DNA of 64,000 bases from Acidobacteriaceae bacterium (GCA_003134655.1 PLBY01000119.1:1-64000); one strand, 5' to 3'. Counted from the first letter of the stretch, positions 40,475 through 48,702 are shown. Notes: generated by a model from the sequence alone, not told the origin. Made by a program: numbers and translations.

Positions 40475-40648
40475 GTCAACCTGAGGAGGGCGCAAGCCCT
40501 CCGAGGGACCCTACGAAGCCCCGAAAGCGGCAATGCCATCGCCGAGATCCCGCAAGCTGCATGCACCTGAGGCATTCCCCTCCACAACATCGGAGCGTTC
40601 CGCAGACGTAAGGTCCCTCACGCCGGCTGCGCCGCCGCTCAGGATGAC
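40475..40648. repeat. 175-bp element with terminal inverted repeats, copy 2
   Basis: Begins GTCAACCTGA (one mismatch to copy 1) and ends TCAGGATGAC. The order of internal motifs is the same (GAGGGCGCAAGCCCTCCGAG early, GTAAGGTCCCTCACGCCGGC late), so it is a direct repeat of copy 1 around the GIY-YIG gene. Confidence 0.7.
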
Positions 40649-40695
40649 AAGATCACTGCAACCCCTGTTAGCATGTGTGCGGCCTCAACCTGGAC

Positions 40696-42903
40696 ATGAC
40701 CCGAACTCACGCTCAGCTTCTCTCCCTCGCCGCTCTGACCCTCTGCACCACAGCCTCCGCCCAAACCATCCTTGGCTTCACCCTCGCCTCCGCCGCGCAC
40801 GAAGCCGCCATCGAATCCAAATTCAAGTCCATCCCGAATGCGGACGAAGAACGCCGCCAGCACCGCATATTCACTCAGGAACCCCACGTCGCCGGATCGA
40901 AGCGCAACAACGAACTAGCCGAATACATTCGCGATGAGTGGAAAAAGCAGGGACTCGAAGACGTCATCATCCGCCGCTACGACGTCTACGGCACCAATCC
41001 CAAAAGCGCATCGTTGGAGATGATCGCGCCCATTCACTATCAAGCCACCTTGCGCGAAACTCCACTGCCTGGCGACGAAGACTCCAAGAATCCAGCGATC
41101 AGTGGCGCCTGGCTCGGCATGTCGATCTCTGGCGAAGTCACCGCGCCCGTCATCTACGCGCACAGCGGCAATCCCGAAGACTACGACCTGCTGCGCAAGA
41201 ACGGCATCAGCGTCAAAGGCAAGATCGTCCTCGTGCGCTATTCGAATCCCTACAGCTATCGCGGATTCAAAGCGCTCACCGCGCAGCGCGAAGGCGCTGC
41301 CGCCATGCTCGTCTATAGCGATCCCCAGGAAGACGGCTACAAAAAAGGCAAGGTCGATCCCGACGGTCCCTGGGGCCCCGAGTATCACATCCAGCGCGGC
41401 GCTATCACCTACGACTTCATGGTCCCCGGCGATCCGCAAACTCCGGGATGGGCTTCAGTCCCCGGCGCGAAACGCATTCCCATTGAAGAAGCGGTGTCCG
41501 CACCGAAGATCATGGCGCTGCCGCTTTCCTGGCACGACGCCAAGCCGCTGCTCGAAAACATGGACGGTCCCCTCGCGCCGCCAGACTGGGGAGGCAGCCT
41601 GCCGATCCAGTACCACCTGGGCGGCGACCGCGTGAAAGTTCATCTGAAAATCGAGATGGACAACGGCATCCAGCCCTACTATGTGGTCGAAGGACGCATC
41701 CGCGGCGCCGAGTTGCCCGACGAATGGGTCGTGCTGGGAAATCACCGCGACGCCTGGGTCTTCGGCGGAGTCGATCCCTCGAGCGGTACTGCAAGCATGA
41801 TGGAACTCACGCGCGCCCTCGGCAAGCTCGCCAAAGATGGCATGCGCCCCCGCCGTACCCTCGTCGTCTGCAGTTGGGACGGCGAAGAAGTCGGCCTCAC
41901 CGGTTCCACCGAGTGGGGAGAGCAGTTCGCCGACGAACTCCGCGCCAAAGCCGTCGCCTACATCAACGTTGACGAAGCCACCTCAGGCCCCAACTTCCAT
42001 GGACAGGCCGTCGCCTCGCTCGCGCCCATGCTGGTCGAAACCACCCGCACGTTGCAGGATCCATCAGGAAAAATTCTCTACGACGTGTGGAAAGAAACCA
42101 TAGCCCGCGAGAAAGCGGCGGGCAATCAATCCGGCCAGTTCAGTTCCTCCGGCGTCATCGACGACAGCCTCGCCGACACCCGCATCGGCAGCGGCTCCGA
42201 CCACACCGTCTTCCTCAACTTCATCGGCATGCCCGTCATCGGCCTCGGCTTCGACGGAGACTACGGGGTCTACCACTCCGCCTACGACGATTTCTACTGG
42301 ATGAACCACTTCGGCGATCCCGGCTACAAATACCACACGCTGATGAGCCAGCTGTGGGGAGTAACCGCGCTGCGCCTGGCAAACGCCGACCTTCTCCCCT
42401 TCGATTTCGCCACTTACGCCAGCAACGTCCGCCAGTTCGTGAACGAACTCGCAAGAAATAATAAGCTTGTCATCCTGAGCGGAGTCGCTGGTTCGCGAAG
42501 CGAAGCAGCGACGGAGTCGAAGGATCTCGGGCTCAACCTCACGCGGGTGCTTGCCGCCATCGACAACTTCGAAGCCGCCGGCAAGCGCCTGAATGAATCC
42601 CTCACCCACAAACTGGCGTCAGGAAAGATCGACCCCAAGATGGCCGACACGCTGAACCACGGCATGATGCAAGTCGAGCGCAACTGGCTGAACCCCGACG
42701 GCATCCCCGGCCGTCCCTGGTTCAAACACATCCTCTATGGCGCAAGATTCACCTACGCCCACCTGGAATTGCCGGGACTGACGGAAGCCGTCGAAGCGCA
42801 AGACTGGCCGACGGCGAAGCAGCAGGCAGAAGTCCTGCAGCGCGCTCTGGTGACGAACACAAAGCTACTTCAAGAGCTGAACGAAACAGTGAGTTCCAAA
42901 TGA
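40696..42903 (+). CDS. M28 metallopeptidase, glutamate carboxypeptidase II-like
   Basis: A 735-residue exported peptidase. Signal peptide 1-23; PA domain about 110-290 (GKIVLVRYSNPYSYRG); M28 catalytic domain about 320-560 with the two-zinc set NHRDAWVFGGVDPSSG (His, Asp), SWDGEEVGLTGSTEW (Glu-Glu), YINVDEA and YHSAYDDFYWM (His); dimerisation domain after 610. This is the layout of PSMA/glutamate carboxypeptidase II. A 60-bp dispersed repeat (42469-42528) lies in frame between the catalytic and dimerisation domains, adding about 20 residues (residues 592-611). ATG 40696 starts the signal peptide. Confidence 0.9.
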   Translation: MTRTHAQLLSLAALTLCTTASAQTILGFTLASAAHEAAIESKFKSIPNADEERRQHRIFTQEPHVAGSKRNNELAEYIRDEWKKQGLEDVIIRRYDVYGTNPKSASLEMIAPIHYQATLRETPLPGDEDSKNPAISGAWLGMSISGEVTAPVIYAHSGNPEDYDLLRKNGISVKGKIVLVRYSNPYSYRGFKALTAQREGAAAMLVYSDPQEDGYKKGKVDPDGPWGPEYHIQRGAITYDFMVPGDPQTPGWASVPGAKRIPIEEAVSAPKIMALPLSWHDAKPLLENMDGPLAPPDWGGSLPIQYHLGGDRVKVHLKIEMDNGIQPYYVVEGRIRGAELPDEWVVLGNHRDAWVFGGVDPSSGTASMMELTRALGKLAKDGMRPRRTLVVCSWDGEEVGLTGSTEWGEQFADELRAKAVAYINVDEATSGPNFHGQAVASLAPMLVETTRTLQDPSGKILYDVWKETIAREKAAGNQSGQFSSSGVIDDSLADTRIGSGSDHTVFLNFIGMPVIGLGFDGDYGVYHSAYDDFYWMNHFGDPGYKYHTLMSQLWGVTALRLANADLLPFDFATYASNVRQFVNELARNNKLVILSGVAGSRSEAATESKDLGLNLTRVLAAIDNFEAAGKRLNESLTHKLASGKIDPKMADTLNHGMMQVERNWLNPDGIPGRPWFKHILYGARFTYAHLELPGLTEAVEAQDWPTAKQQAEVLQRALVTNTKLLQELNETVSSK
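42469..42528. repeat. REP-like repeat inside M28 peptidase gene
   Basis: GTCATCCTGAGCGGAGTCGC, then GGTTCGCGAAGCGAAGCAGC and GACGGAGTCGAAGGATCTC. It is 60 bp long, so it keeps the reading frame and encodes VILSGVAGSRSEAATESKDL. Same class as 37761-37819. Confidence 0.65.
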
Positions 42904-42953
42904 GGGTGCCCCACCCTTGTCGCGGTGTTTGCGAAAGGGTGGGGATTTTGACT
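42904..42953. repeat. Dispersed hairpin repeat GGGTGCCCCA type, copy 2
   Basis: GGGTGCCCCACCC, a loop around TTGTCGCGGTG, then GGGTGGGGATTTTGACT. It starts right at the M28 stop codon and may act as its terminator. Confidence 0.6.
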
Positions 42954-42972
42954 CGGCGTGTCAGGTAAGACC

Positions 42973-43020
42973 GGGTGCCCCATGTCTCGCGTTTTTTTGC
43001 GAGACGTAAGGATTTTGACT
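42973..43020. repeat. Dispersed hairpin repeat GGGTGCCCCA type, copy 3
   Basis: GGGTGCCCCA then TGTCTCGC and GCGAGACG arms around TTTTTTT, ending GATTTTGACT. Tandem with copy 2, 19 bp apart. Confidence 0.6.
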
Positions 43021-43053
43021 TAAGGAATCAGATCGAGAGAACGATCCCCATTA

Positions 43054-43356
43054 CTACCCCGCTTTCATCTCCCGCTCCATCACCCGCCGCAGCGCCGCGT
43101 TGATCCGCGTCTGATACCGGCGTCCGTCCCGCTTGAACCAGGCCAGCACATCCGCATCCAGCCGCAGCGTCACCGGCTTCTTGATCGGCTTGTAGAACTC
43201 CAGCACGTCTTCCATCGAAGCAGCATGCCTCTTCGACGACTCCGCCGACGCTCGCAGGGTCAATCCCTTGCGCCGTCCCGTCTTCTTCCGCGCCGCCGCC
43301 GTAGAACCACGCCGCCCGCTTTTCCCGCCCTTCGTAACTCGTTGTCGATGTTTCAT
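43054..43356 (-). CDS. BrnA-like antitoxin without adjacent toxin
   Basis: A 100-residue basic protein. The C-terminal half matches BrnA-type ribbon-helix-helix antitoxins: KKPVTLRLDADVLAWFKRDG, RRYQTRINAALRRVMEREMK. The N-terminal half is a Lys/Arg/Gly-rich tail, longer than usual. BrnA normally follows a brnT RNase gene; no BrnT frame was seen on either side, so it is an orphan or acts in trans. ATG 43356 is chosen because the 12 codons upstream lie in the operator-like region. It lies downstream of rnhB, past a clear terminator. Confidence 0.75.
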   Translation of the reverse strand: MKHRQRVTKGGKSGRRGSTAAARKKTGRRKGLTLRASAESSKRHAASMEDVLEFYKPIKKPVTLRLDADVLAWFKRDGRRYQTRINAALRRVMEREMKAG

Positions 43357-43396
43357 ATAGGCCACTCTACTTATAAGATTGTACGTACACAACTGT

Positions 43397-43421
43397 AATA
43401 AAAGTGTTCCTGCAGGAACAC
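43397..43421 (-). terminator. Terminator downstream of rnhB
   Basis: GTGTTCC TGCA GGAACAC at 43404-43421 is a perfect palindrome; read on the minus strand it is followed by TTTTATT. A seven-bp stem, tetraloop and T tract 35 bp after the rnhB stop codon. Confidence 0.75.
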
Positions 43422-43455
43422 TGTGGAAAACTTCCCAGGCGCGCCGCTAACCTAT

Positions 43456-44187
43456 TCATCCCGCTGCACTTTCCTCGATCGGAACGTCGTCCTCCTGCAT
43501 AAATCCAAACACTTCCTGCGGCACAGGATTCTGCCACACCGGCGCAAACGACTGCCGGTGCAGCGGCGTCGGCCCAAACTCGCGTAGCGCCGCGAGGTGC
43601 TTGGGCGTGCTGTATCCCTTGTGCGAGGCCAGACCGTACGCAGGAAACACCGCGTCCCACTCGCACATCATGCGGTCGCGTTCCACCTTCGCCAGGATCG
43701 ACGCCGCAGCAATCGAAGCCGAAAGCGCGTCGCCATGAATGATCGGAACCTGTGGCTGCTCGCAGTCGAGCCGCAGGGCATCCACGAGCAAATGATCCGC
43801 CTCAGGCGAAAGACGCATTACAGCTTCGCGCATCGCAGCTCGCGACGCGTGATAAATGTTGATCTGATCGATGCGCGCCGCGTCGACCGCCGCGACGGCC
43901 CATGCCACCGCATGTTCTCGAATGCGCTCGGCCAGCACCTCGCGACGCTCCGGCAGCAGGAGTTTGGAATCCCGCAACCCTCGCACCCGGTAAGCCGGAT
44001 CGAGAATCACCGCAGCAGCCACAACGCATCCGAAGAGCGAACCGCGGCCCACTTCGTCCACGCCTGCCACCATCCGCGCCCCATTTGCCCAAGCCTTCTT
44101 TTCATAACGCAGTGTGCAGCGCAGTGTCTTGAGCAATCGCAGCTTGGCCGCGGAAGGAGAGAGCGTTCGTAAAGACGTTGCCTTCAT
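43456..44187 (-). CDS. rnhB: Ribonuclease HII
   Basis: Removes ribonucleotides from RNA-DNA hybrids. The catalytic core has VAGVDEVGRGSLFGCVVAAA (D-E-G motif), LRDSKLLLPERREVL, then ALRLDCEQPQVPIIHGDALS (third Asp) and SIAAASILAKVERDRMM. ATG 44187 gives a 243-residue protein with a 36-residue lead (LLKTLRCTLRYEKKAWANG) also seen in related acidobacterial enzymes; the true start might be later. Usually rplS and rnhB are adjacent; here a PilZ gene on the opposite strand separates them, and the two start regions are divergent. Confidence 0.9.
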   Translation of the reverse strand: MKATSLRTLSPSAAKLRLLKTLRCTLRYEKKAWANGARMVAGVDEVGRGSLFGCVVAAAVILDPAYRVRGLRDSKLLLPERREVLAERIREHAVAWAVAAVDAARIDQINIYHASRAAMREAVMRLSPEADHLLVDALRLDCEQPQVPIIHGDALSASIAAASILAKVERDRMMCEWDAVFPAYGLASHKGYSTPKHLAALREFGPTPLHRQSFAPVWQNPVPQEVFGFMQEDDVPIEESAAG

Positions 44188-44419
44188 CCAGGAGACTTCG
44201 TTGGAGCAAGAGAGTTGTCCACCATCTTCGTCGAGAGCGCGCATTCCCGCAAGTCGGATTCCGTGTCCTCGTCACGCCAAGACAAATGGCACGCTCAGGC
44301 CATGCCTTCGCCAACAGGTAATCCCGCTTAGTAACCACGCCCCGGATTACTGGCGTACATTGTCCTACCGGACATGTACTGGTAACTTCGTCTCAGTAGA
44401 AAACACAGCGAGAAGCATC

Positions 44420-45187
44420 GTGGAAATCAAACTCAACGCGTCGCCCGAAGACGGCTTGCTTACCGGCAAGGTCGTGCATCTGGCGCTTCCGGTTCGCTGG
44501 AGCCTGGTCGGCCAGGAAGGGCGCGGGCCTGCGGAAATGGCTTGCACCTATGACATCCATCCGCACGGCGCACGACTGCTCAGCGCGCGCACGGTCAGCG
44601 TCGGCGACCTGGTGATGGTCGAACGCGGACGCAACAAGGCGATCTGCCAGGTGGTCTGGTCGGGAGATCCCTCGTCGCCTCTGCGCGGCCAATTCTCAGT
44701 GCAATGCGTGGACGGCAAGGTCCCTTGGGAAGACGAGTTGCGCCAAATGGAAGAGCAGTACCAGCCGGTCATTCTCGATGGCACGCAGTACGGCACAGCT
44801 CGCGGCTTTGGGCGACCAGAAACCAACCGGCGACGACGCCCGCGTTTCTACGTCGAGGGCGAAGCCGAAGTGATCGACGGCGTGCAGCGCGTTACCGGTG
44901 AAGTACAGCAGATTTCAGAATATGGCGCGCGCATCTCCGCGACGGAAATGTTGCGTCCCGGTACGGATTTCCGGCTCATGCTGAACATGTTTGACATCAG
45001 CGTCGCCGTCAAGGCGCAGGTGAAATATCTGATCAACAATCTCGGCATGGGTGTCGAGTTCCAGGAAATCCGCCGGGGCGACCGCCCGCTACTCAGCTAC
45101 GTGCTGAGCAAACTACGCAAGAGAAGGGTCGAAGAATTCGTCGAAGTGGAAGTGGTTCACGAGCGCCTGGCCGCGGTCGCCAGTTAG
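44420..45187 (+). CDS. Tandem PilZ-like domain protein
   Basis: A 255-residue protein with two PilZ-like barrels. The first (about 30-105) has CTYDIHPHGARLLSARTVSV and DLVMVERGRNKAICQVVW but lacks an RxxxR motif. The second (about 135-235) has RRRRPRFYVEGEAEVIDG (RxxxR candidate) and EVQQISEYGARISATEM (the SxxG-like motif). It is likely a c-di-GMP effector of the YcgR type, without the YcgR N-terminal sequence. GTG 44420 has GAGAAG upstream and keeps it clear of rnhB, whose start is divergent. It lies convergently with rplS, with a hairpin repeat between. Confidence 0.7.
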   Translation: MEIKLNASPEDGLLTGKVVHLALPVRWSLVGQEGRGPAEMACTYDIHPHGARLLSARTVSVGDLVMVERGRNKAICQVVWSGDPSSPLRGQFSVQCVDGKVPWEDELRQMEEQYQPVILDGTQYGTARGFGRPETNRRRRPRFYVEGEAEVIDGVQRVTGEVQQISEYGARISATEMLRPGTDFRLMLNMFDISVAVKAQVKYLINNLGMGVEFQEIRRGDRPLLSYVLSKLRKRRVEEFVEVEVVHERLAAVAS

Positions 45188-45297
45188 TCAGCGGACGTAC
45201 ACAGCAAGAGCCGATTTCGATGGAGGCGACGAAGAACTTAGGCCTCCGGAGTCGGCGCCCTAACCTCTCTTCCGCCCTTCCAAACTTTCTAAACTTC

Positions 45298-45332
45298 GCC
45301 CACGGCTTGAACCGTGGGCTGCATTCTTTCGC
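45298..45332. repeat. Dispersed hairpin repeat between PilZ gene and rplS
   Basis: GCCCACGGCTTGAACCGTGG and the next GCTGCATTCTTTCGCC; the arms CCCACGG and CCGTGGG pair. It lies between convergent genes and may terminate both. Confidence 0.55.
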
Positions 45333-45343
45333 CAGTACTCGAC

Positions 45344-45694
45344 TTACGTCCTCTCGACGTCGCGCAGGCGAGCGGCTTTGCCGCGGAGTCCGCGGAGATA
45401 GAACAGCCGGGCGCGGCGCACCTTCGACGAGCGCAGCAGTTCGACCTTGTCGATCACTTTGGAATGAACGGGGAAAATGCGCTCCACGCCCTGGCCAAAG
45501 CTGATCTTGCGCACGGTAAAGCTGGCCTGCGGTCCGTTGTCGCGCTTGATGACCACGCCTTCGAAGGCCTGCACGCGTTCCTTGTCGCCTTCCTTGATCT
45601 TCACGTGGACACGAACCGTGTCACCGGGATGGAATGCGGGGATGTCGGTGCGTTGCGATTTGGCCAGCAGCTTTTCGATGATTAAGTTTGACAT
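45344..45694 (-). CDS. rplS: Ribosomal protein bL19
   Basis: A 116-residue large-subunit protein at the 30S-50S interface. Diagnostic segments: DIPAFHPGDTVRVHVKIKEG, RVQAFEGVVIKRDNG, SFGQGVERIFPVHS and SKVRRARLFYLRGLRGKAAR. It is the last gene of the rpsP-khpA-rimM-trmD-rplS operon. The length matches the family. Gap to trmD is 42 bp. Confidence 0.97.
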   Translation of the reverse strand: MSNLIIEKLLAKSQRTDIPAFHPGDTVRVHVKIKEGDKERVQAFEGVVIKRDNGPQASFTVRKISFGQGVERIFPVHSKVIDKVELLRSSKVRRARLFYLRGLRGKAARLRDVERT

Positions 45695-45736
45695 TGTCGT
45701 TTTTCCTTCGTCTTTCGATTCCTTGAGAACTCTTCC

Positions 45737-46543
45737 CTAGCCGTTGTCGCGCTTGATGCGCGCCAGAATTTTTGCGTCTTCGTCGCTGAGCTGCGCGCCG
45801 TCGAGCAAGTCCGGGCGGTTGCGCAGTGTCTTCTCCAGAGCCCGCTGCCGGCGCCAGCGGCGAATTTCCTGGTGATCCCCGTTCAGCAGAACCTCCGGCA
45901 CAGGCATCCCCCGAAAATCCGCGGGGCGCGTGTAGTGCGGATAGTCGAGCAATCCGCCCGAACCGCAGGTCGAATCCGCTGCACCCGGTTCTGTTCGCTC
46001 ATGCGCGGTGAACGATTCCTGCCGCGTGGAAGCTTCGTTGCCCACTGCACCCGGAAGCAACCGCATGACCGCTTCAATGATCACCGCTGCTCCCAACTCG
46101 CCGCCGCTCAGGACGTAGTCGCCGATCGACAACTCGCGGTCGGCGAGATAATCGGCGACACGCTCGTCGACGCCTTCGTAGCGGCCGCAGACCAGAACAA
46201 TGCGGTCGAGCCCCGCCAGTTCCGCAGCCACCTGCTGCGTGAAGCGCTGGCCCTGCGCCGAAAGCAAAGTCACCGACTGCTTCGCGCGGCCGGTTATGCG
46301 ATCATCGCGGCTCGCCAGTTGCAGCGTCTCCAGACATTCAAAGAGCGGTTCCGGCTTCAGCACCATGCCTTCGCCGCCGCCGAAAGGGCGGTCATCCACG
46401 GTGCGGTGCTTGTCGTGCGTAAACTGCCGCAGGTCGTGAACTTCGATTTTCGCCAGCCCCATCTCGCAGGCCCGGCGGGTAATTCCGTGATCCAGCGGTC
46501 CTTGGAAGAAGCCGGGAAAAATCGTCAGGATATCGGCTTTCAT
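45737..46543 (-). CDS. trmD: tRNA (guanine-N1)-methyltransferase
   Basis: A 268-residue SPOUT enzyme that methylates G37 of tRNAs to prevent +1 frameshifting. The N-terminal MKADILTIFPGFFQGPLDHG and DDRPFGGGEGMVLKPEPLFE are typical, followed by the knot (LVCGRYEGVDERVADYLADR, LSIGDYVLSGGELGAAVIIE). The C-terminal part has TRPADFRGMPVPEVLLNGDH. ATG 46543 is used; the upstream in-frame start at 46570 adds nine residues absent from other TrmDs. Confidence 0.97.
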   Translation of the reverse strand: MKADILTIFPGFFQGPLDHGITRRACEMGLAKIEVHDLRQFTHDKHRTVDDRPFGGGEGMVLKPEPLFECLETLQLASRDDRITGRAKQSVTLLSAQGQRFTQQVAAELAGLDRIVLVCGRYEGVDERVADYLADRELSIGDYVLSGGELGAAVIIEAVMRLLPGAVGNEASTRQESFTAHERTEPGAADSTCGSGGLLDYPHYTRPADFRGMPVPEVLLNGDHQEIRRWRRQRALEKTLRNRPDLLDGAQLSDEDAKILARIKRDNG

Positions 46544-46583
46544 CTGGACCTGCAAAACCCTTAACCACAAAGGACACTAAGGT

Positions 46584-47216
46584 TCACGAAGGAAACCCTT
46601 TCAGTGTCTTTTCTTTCTTTCCGAACTGCTGTTCCTGCTTCTCTTCCGCCGTGAGCGGGGCATTGATCTCCAGCATGCCCTCCGGAAGATTCATGCGCAC
46701 TTGCCGCTGCGCCGTGTCGACACCTTCCAGGTACGCTTCGGCGAACGGCACATCGAATTTTCTGCCCGCGCTGTTCGCGACAATCAGCAGCGGGGCTTCG
46801 CCGGCCCCGAACTGAACGTCTTCGATACGGCCGATTTCGCGGGCGCGATCGAGAACGGTGCAACCAATCAGATCGCTGACGTAATTCCAGCCCGTTTCCA
46901 GATCCGCGCGCTCGGCGCTGGGGATCTGCAACTCCGATCCGATCAGCAACTCGGCGTCATTCATCGAATCGACGCCGCGAAACTTCACGACTACCAGGCC
47001 CTTGTGCGGCCACAAATCTTCGACTTCCAACTCGCGCCGCGACTCCTGCGCCTTTAAGTCCTGCGCTTTCGGCAGAGCGAACAGCTTCATGCCTGCGGCG
47101 AAGCGTCCCGGAACGTCGCTGTGCATTTCCGCAGCGACCTCGCCGTGCCGGCCCTGCGTCTTCACGACACGCGCCAGCGTAATGAACTCGCTCTCGCCTC
47201 TTGGTTCAGGACTCAC
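46584..47216 (-). CDS. rimM: Ribosome maturation factor
   Basis: A 210-residue 16S-processing factor. Residues about 12-100 are the RimM N-domain (ITLARVVKTQGRHGEVAAEM), followed by a linker with LVVVKFRGVDSMNDAELLIG. The PRC-barrel domain about 115-190 (NYVSDLIGCTVLDRAREIGR, KFDVPFAEAYLEGVDTAQRQ) ends with PEGMLEINAPLTA. It is somewhat longer than the 170-residue average owing to the C-terminal Lys/Gln tail. A 40-bp gap holding a CACAAAGGACACTAAGG-type repeat precedes trmD. Confidence 0.95.
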   Translation of the reverse strand: MSPEPRGESEFITLARVVKTQGRHGEVAAEMHSDVPGRFAAGMKLFALPKAQDLKAQESRRELEVEDLWPHKGLVVVKFRGVDSMNDAELLIGSELQIPSAERADLETGWNYVSDLIGCTVLDRAREIGRIEDVQFGAGEAPLLIVANSAGRKFDVPFAEAYLEGVDTAQRQVRMNLPEGMLEINAPLTAEEKQEQQFGKKEKTLKGFPS

Positions 47217-47240
47217 GGTCCACGCTACTCATGATCCAAG

Positions 47241-47483
47241 CTACTCGATGATCTCGAGCGTGTAGCGCTTGTGGGCACGGTGGCCGGCGGCGCTCAGCAG
47301 GGCGCGCAGGGCGCGGGCGGTGCGTCCCTGTCGTCCAATGACCTTGCCGACATCGCTTTCGGCGACTTCCAGTTCGATCACGTCGTCGTCGAATTTCTCG
47401 ACGAAGACTTCTTCGGGCGTGTCGACGAGCGATTTCGCAATCAGCTCAACGAGAACGCGCACATCTCCAGAGGGCTCAGTCAT
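47241..47483 (-). CDS. khpA: KH-domain RNA-binding protein
   Basis: An 80-residue single type-II KH domain protein. The GxxG loop is in ESDVGKVIGRQGRTARALRA. The remainder is VRVLVELIAKSLVDTPEEVF and HKRYTLEIIE. KhpA binds many RNAs, often with KhpB. It lies between rpsP and rimM, the conserved position in many phyla. Confidence 0.93.
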   Translation of the reverse strand: MTEPSGDVRVLVELIAKSLVDTPEEVFVEKFDDDVIELEVAESDVGKVIGRQGRTARALRALLSAAGHRAHKRYTLEIIE

Positions 47484-47516
47484 AAGCGTTTAATTCTCGC
47501 GGTGCGGTTCGAATGA

Positions 47517-47558
47517 GGGTGGCCCATCCTTTCGCGCCTTTTGCGAAAGGGTGGGAAC
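47517..47558. repeat. Dispersed hairpin repeat GGGTGGCCCA type, copy 4
   Basis: CCCATCCTTTCGCGCC and GCGAAAGGGTGGG form a strong stem between rpsP and khpA. It belongs to the same family as 42904-42953. Within the ribosomal operon it could attenuate or process the transcript. Confidence 0.6.
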
Positions 47559-47573
47559 CGGTGGCCTCAAAAA

Positions 47574-47834
47574 CTAGGCGGCCGAGCCGGCGGCGGCCGG
47601 GGCCGGAGTCTTGGTGAACAGCTTGTTCACTCGATCCGACATCTGAGCGCCCTTCGACACCCAGTACTCGACGCGATCCCGCTTCAACTCGACGCTGGCG
47701 GGATTGGTGCGGGGATTGTAGGTCCCGACCACTTCCACCGGACGGCCGTTGCGGGCGCGCTCCTTCTCAATCACCACGATGCGATAGTGCGGTTGTTTGC
47801 GCGCACCACGGCGCGCCAGACGAATCATTAACAC
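47574..47834 (-). CDS. rpsP: Ribosomal protein bS16
   Basis: An 86-residue small-subunit assembly protein: MLMIRLARRGARKQPHYRIV, then VVGTYNPRTNPASVELKRDR and WVSKGAQMSDRVNKLF. First gene of the operon; the promoter is in the 200 bp upstream. The C-terminal Ala-rich tail (PAPAAAGSAA) is common. The ATG at 47834 may be replaced by the internal ATG two codons later (MIRLARR). Confidence 0.97.
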   Translation of the reverse strand: MLMIRLARRGARKQPHYRIVVIEKERARNGRPVEVVGTYNPRTNPASVELKRDRVEYWVSKGAQMSDRVNKLFTKTPAPAAAGSAA

Positions 47835-48033
47835 GGGTCTTATATCCTTGTGTCCGGAAGAGTCCGGTGAGATCGAGGCAAACTCTTATTATGCCGGAGG
47901 TTAGCCGGAATGGCAAGGGCTCCAGGTTCCCTTCTGGGTGAGAGCTCCCTTCGGTGCGCACGCTCATTGACGACCTTCCGCAAGGGATGTACCTTGGCGC
48001 GTTCTCGATAAGGGATTAGGAAAGGAAAGCTTT

Positions 48034-48702
48034 ATGCGCGCAACGGCCGTGGTAGCAGTTCTGTTTTTCATTTTCCAATCCGCGGTGGCTCAAAACAAGG
48101 GCGACTCATCTCTACAAGTTCGCCAAGAGGATGGTGGCAGCGTGGCCGTCCGCACCGCAAGCGGTTTTCTGAATCAGGGCTCTTCGCTCAAGCGCACGTG
48201 GTATGTGATCGACGACCAGAAGGCCCCGGCGGGACTCGACCATGCCGGCGTATTCCCGCGACTGGACGAAAAAGAGAAGCTGCAATACATCATGCCCGTC
48301 GGGACCGTCTCTCCGAAGCAGGCGATCTCGGCCGTCGAGGTGCGTTACGTTCTCTTTGACGTATGGGGACAGCGCCTGAGGACGCTCTCTGTGACCCAAC
48401 TGGCAGACTCTTCGACTCACGTCGATTTTCGAGGAAGTAACAAGTGGGTGGCGCTGGAATCAGAGGTCTCTCAGCTCGTGACCGTGGTGAGTTTCGTCGC
48501 GCGAGTTCGAACGGCCGAGGGAGGAATGTGGACGTTTGACGCAGACCGCATGGCGCCGCATCTGCGGGACTTGGGATTGCAAGTGGTCGCGGCAGATCTT
48601 ATTCCGGACGAGCAGCGCATGATCAGTCCTGGCCTGATTTACTGGACCTATTCGTCCAAAGAGGGGGAACCGGTGAAGGCGGCAGGAATACTGCGGCCGT
48701 AG
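48034..48702 (+). CDS. Exported protein of unknown function
   Basis: A 222-residue protein with a signal peptide (residues 1-19, AVVAVLFFIFQSAVA). The mature region begins SSLQVRQEDGGSVAVRTASG and has alternating strands (VEVRYVLFDVWGQRLRTLSV, LVTVVSFVARVRTAEGGMWT), consistent with a beta-sandwich. AGGAAAGC precedes the ATG. No family was recognised. It is divergent from the rpsP operon. Confidence 0.7.
   Translation: MRATAVVAVLFFIFQSAVAQNKGDSSLQVRQEDGGSVAVRTASGFLNQGSSLKRTWYVIDDQKAPAGLDHAGVFPRLDEKEKLQYIMPVGTVSPKQAISAVEVRYVLFDVWGQRLRTLSVTQLADSSTHVDFRGSNKWVALESEVSQLVTVVSFVARVRTAEGGMWTFDADRMAPHLRDLGLQVVAADLIPDEQRMISPGLIYWTYSSKEGEPVKAAGILRP

Noticed and set aside
43404..43421. The perfect 18-bp palindrome as a BrnA operator
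   Set aside because: On the minus strand it is followed by a T tract 35 bp after the rnhB stop, so a rho-independent terminator explains it better. An operator role is not excluded.
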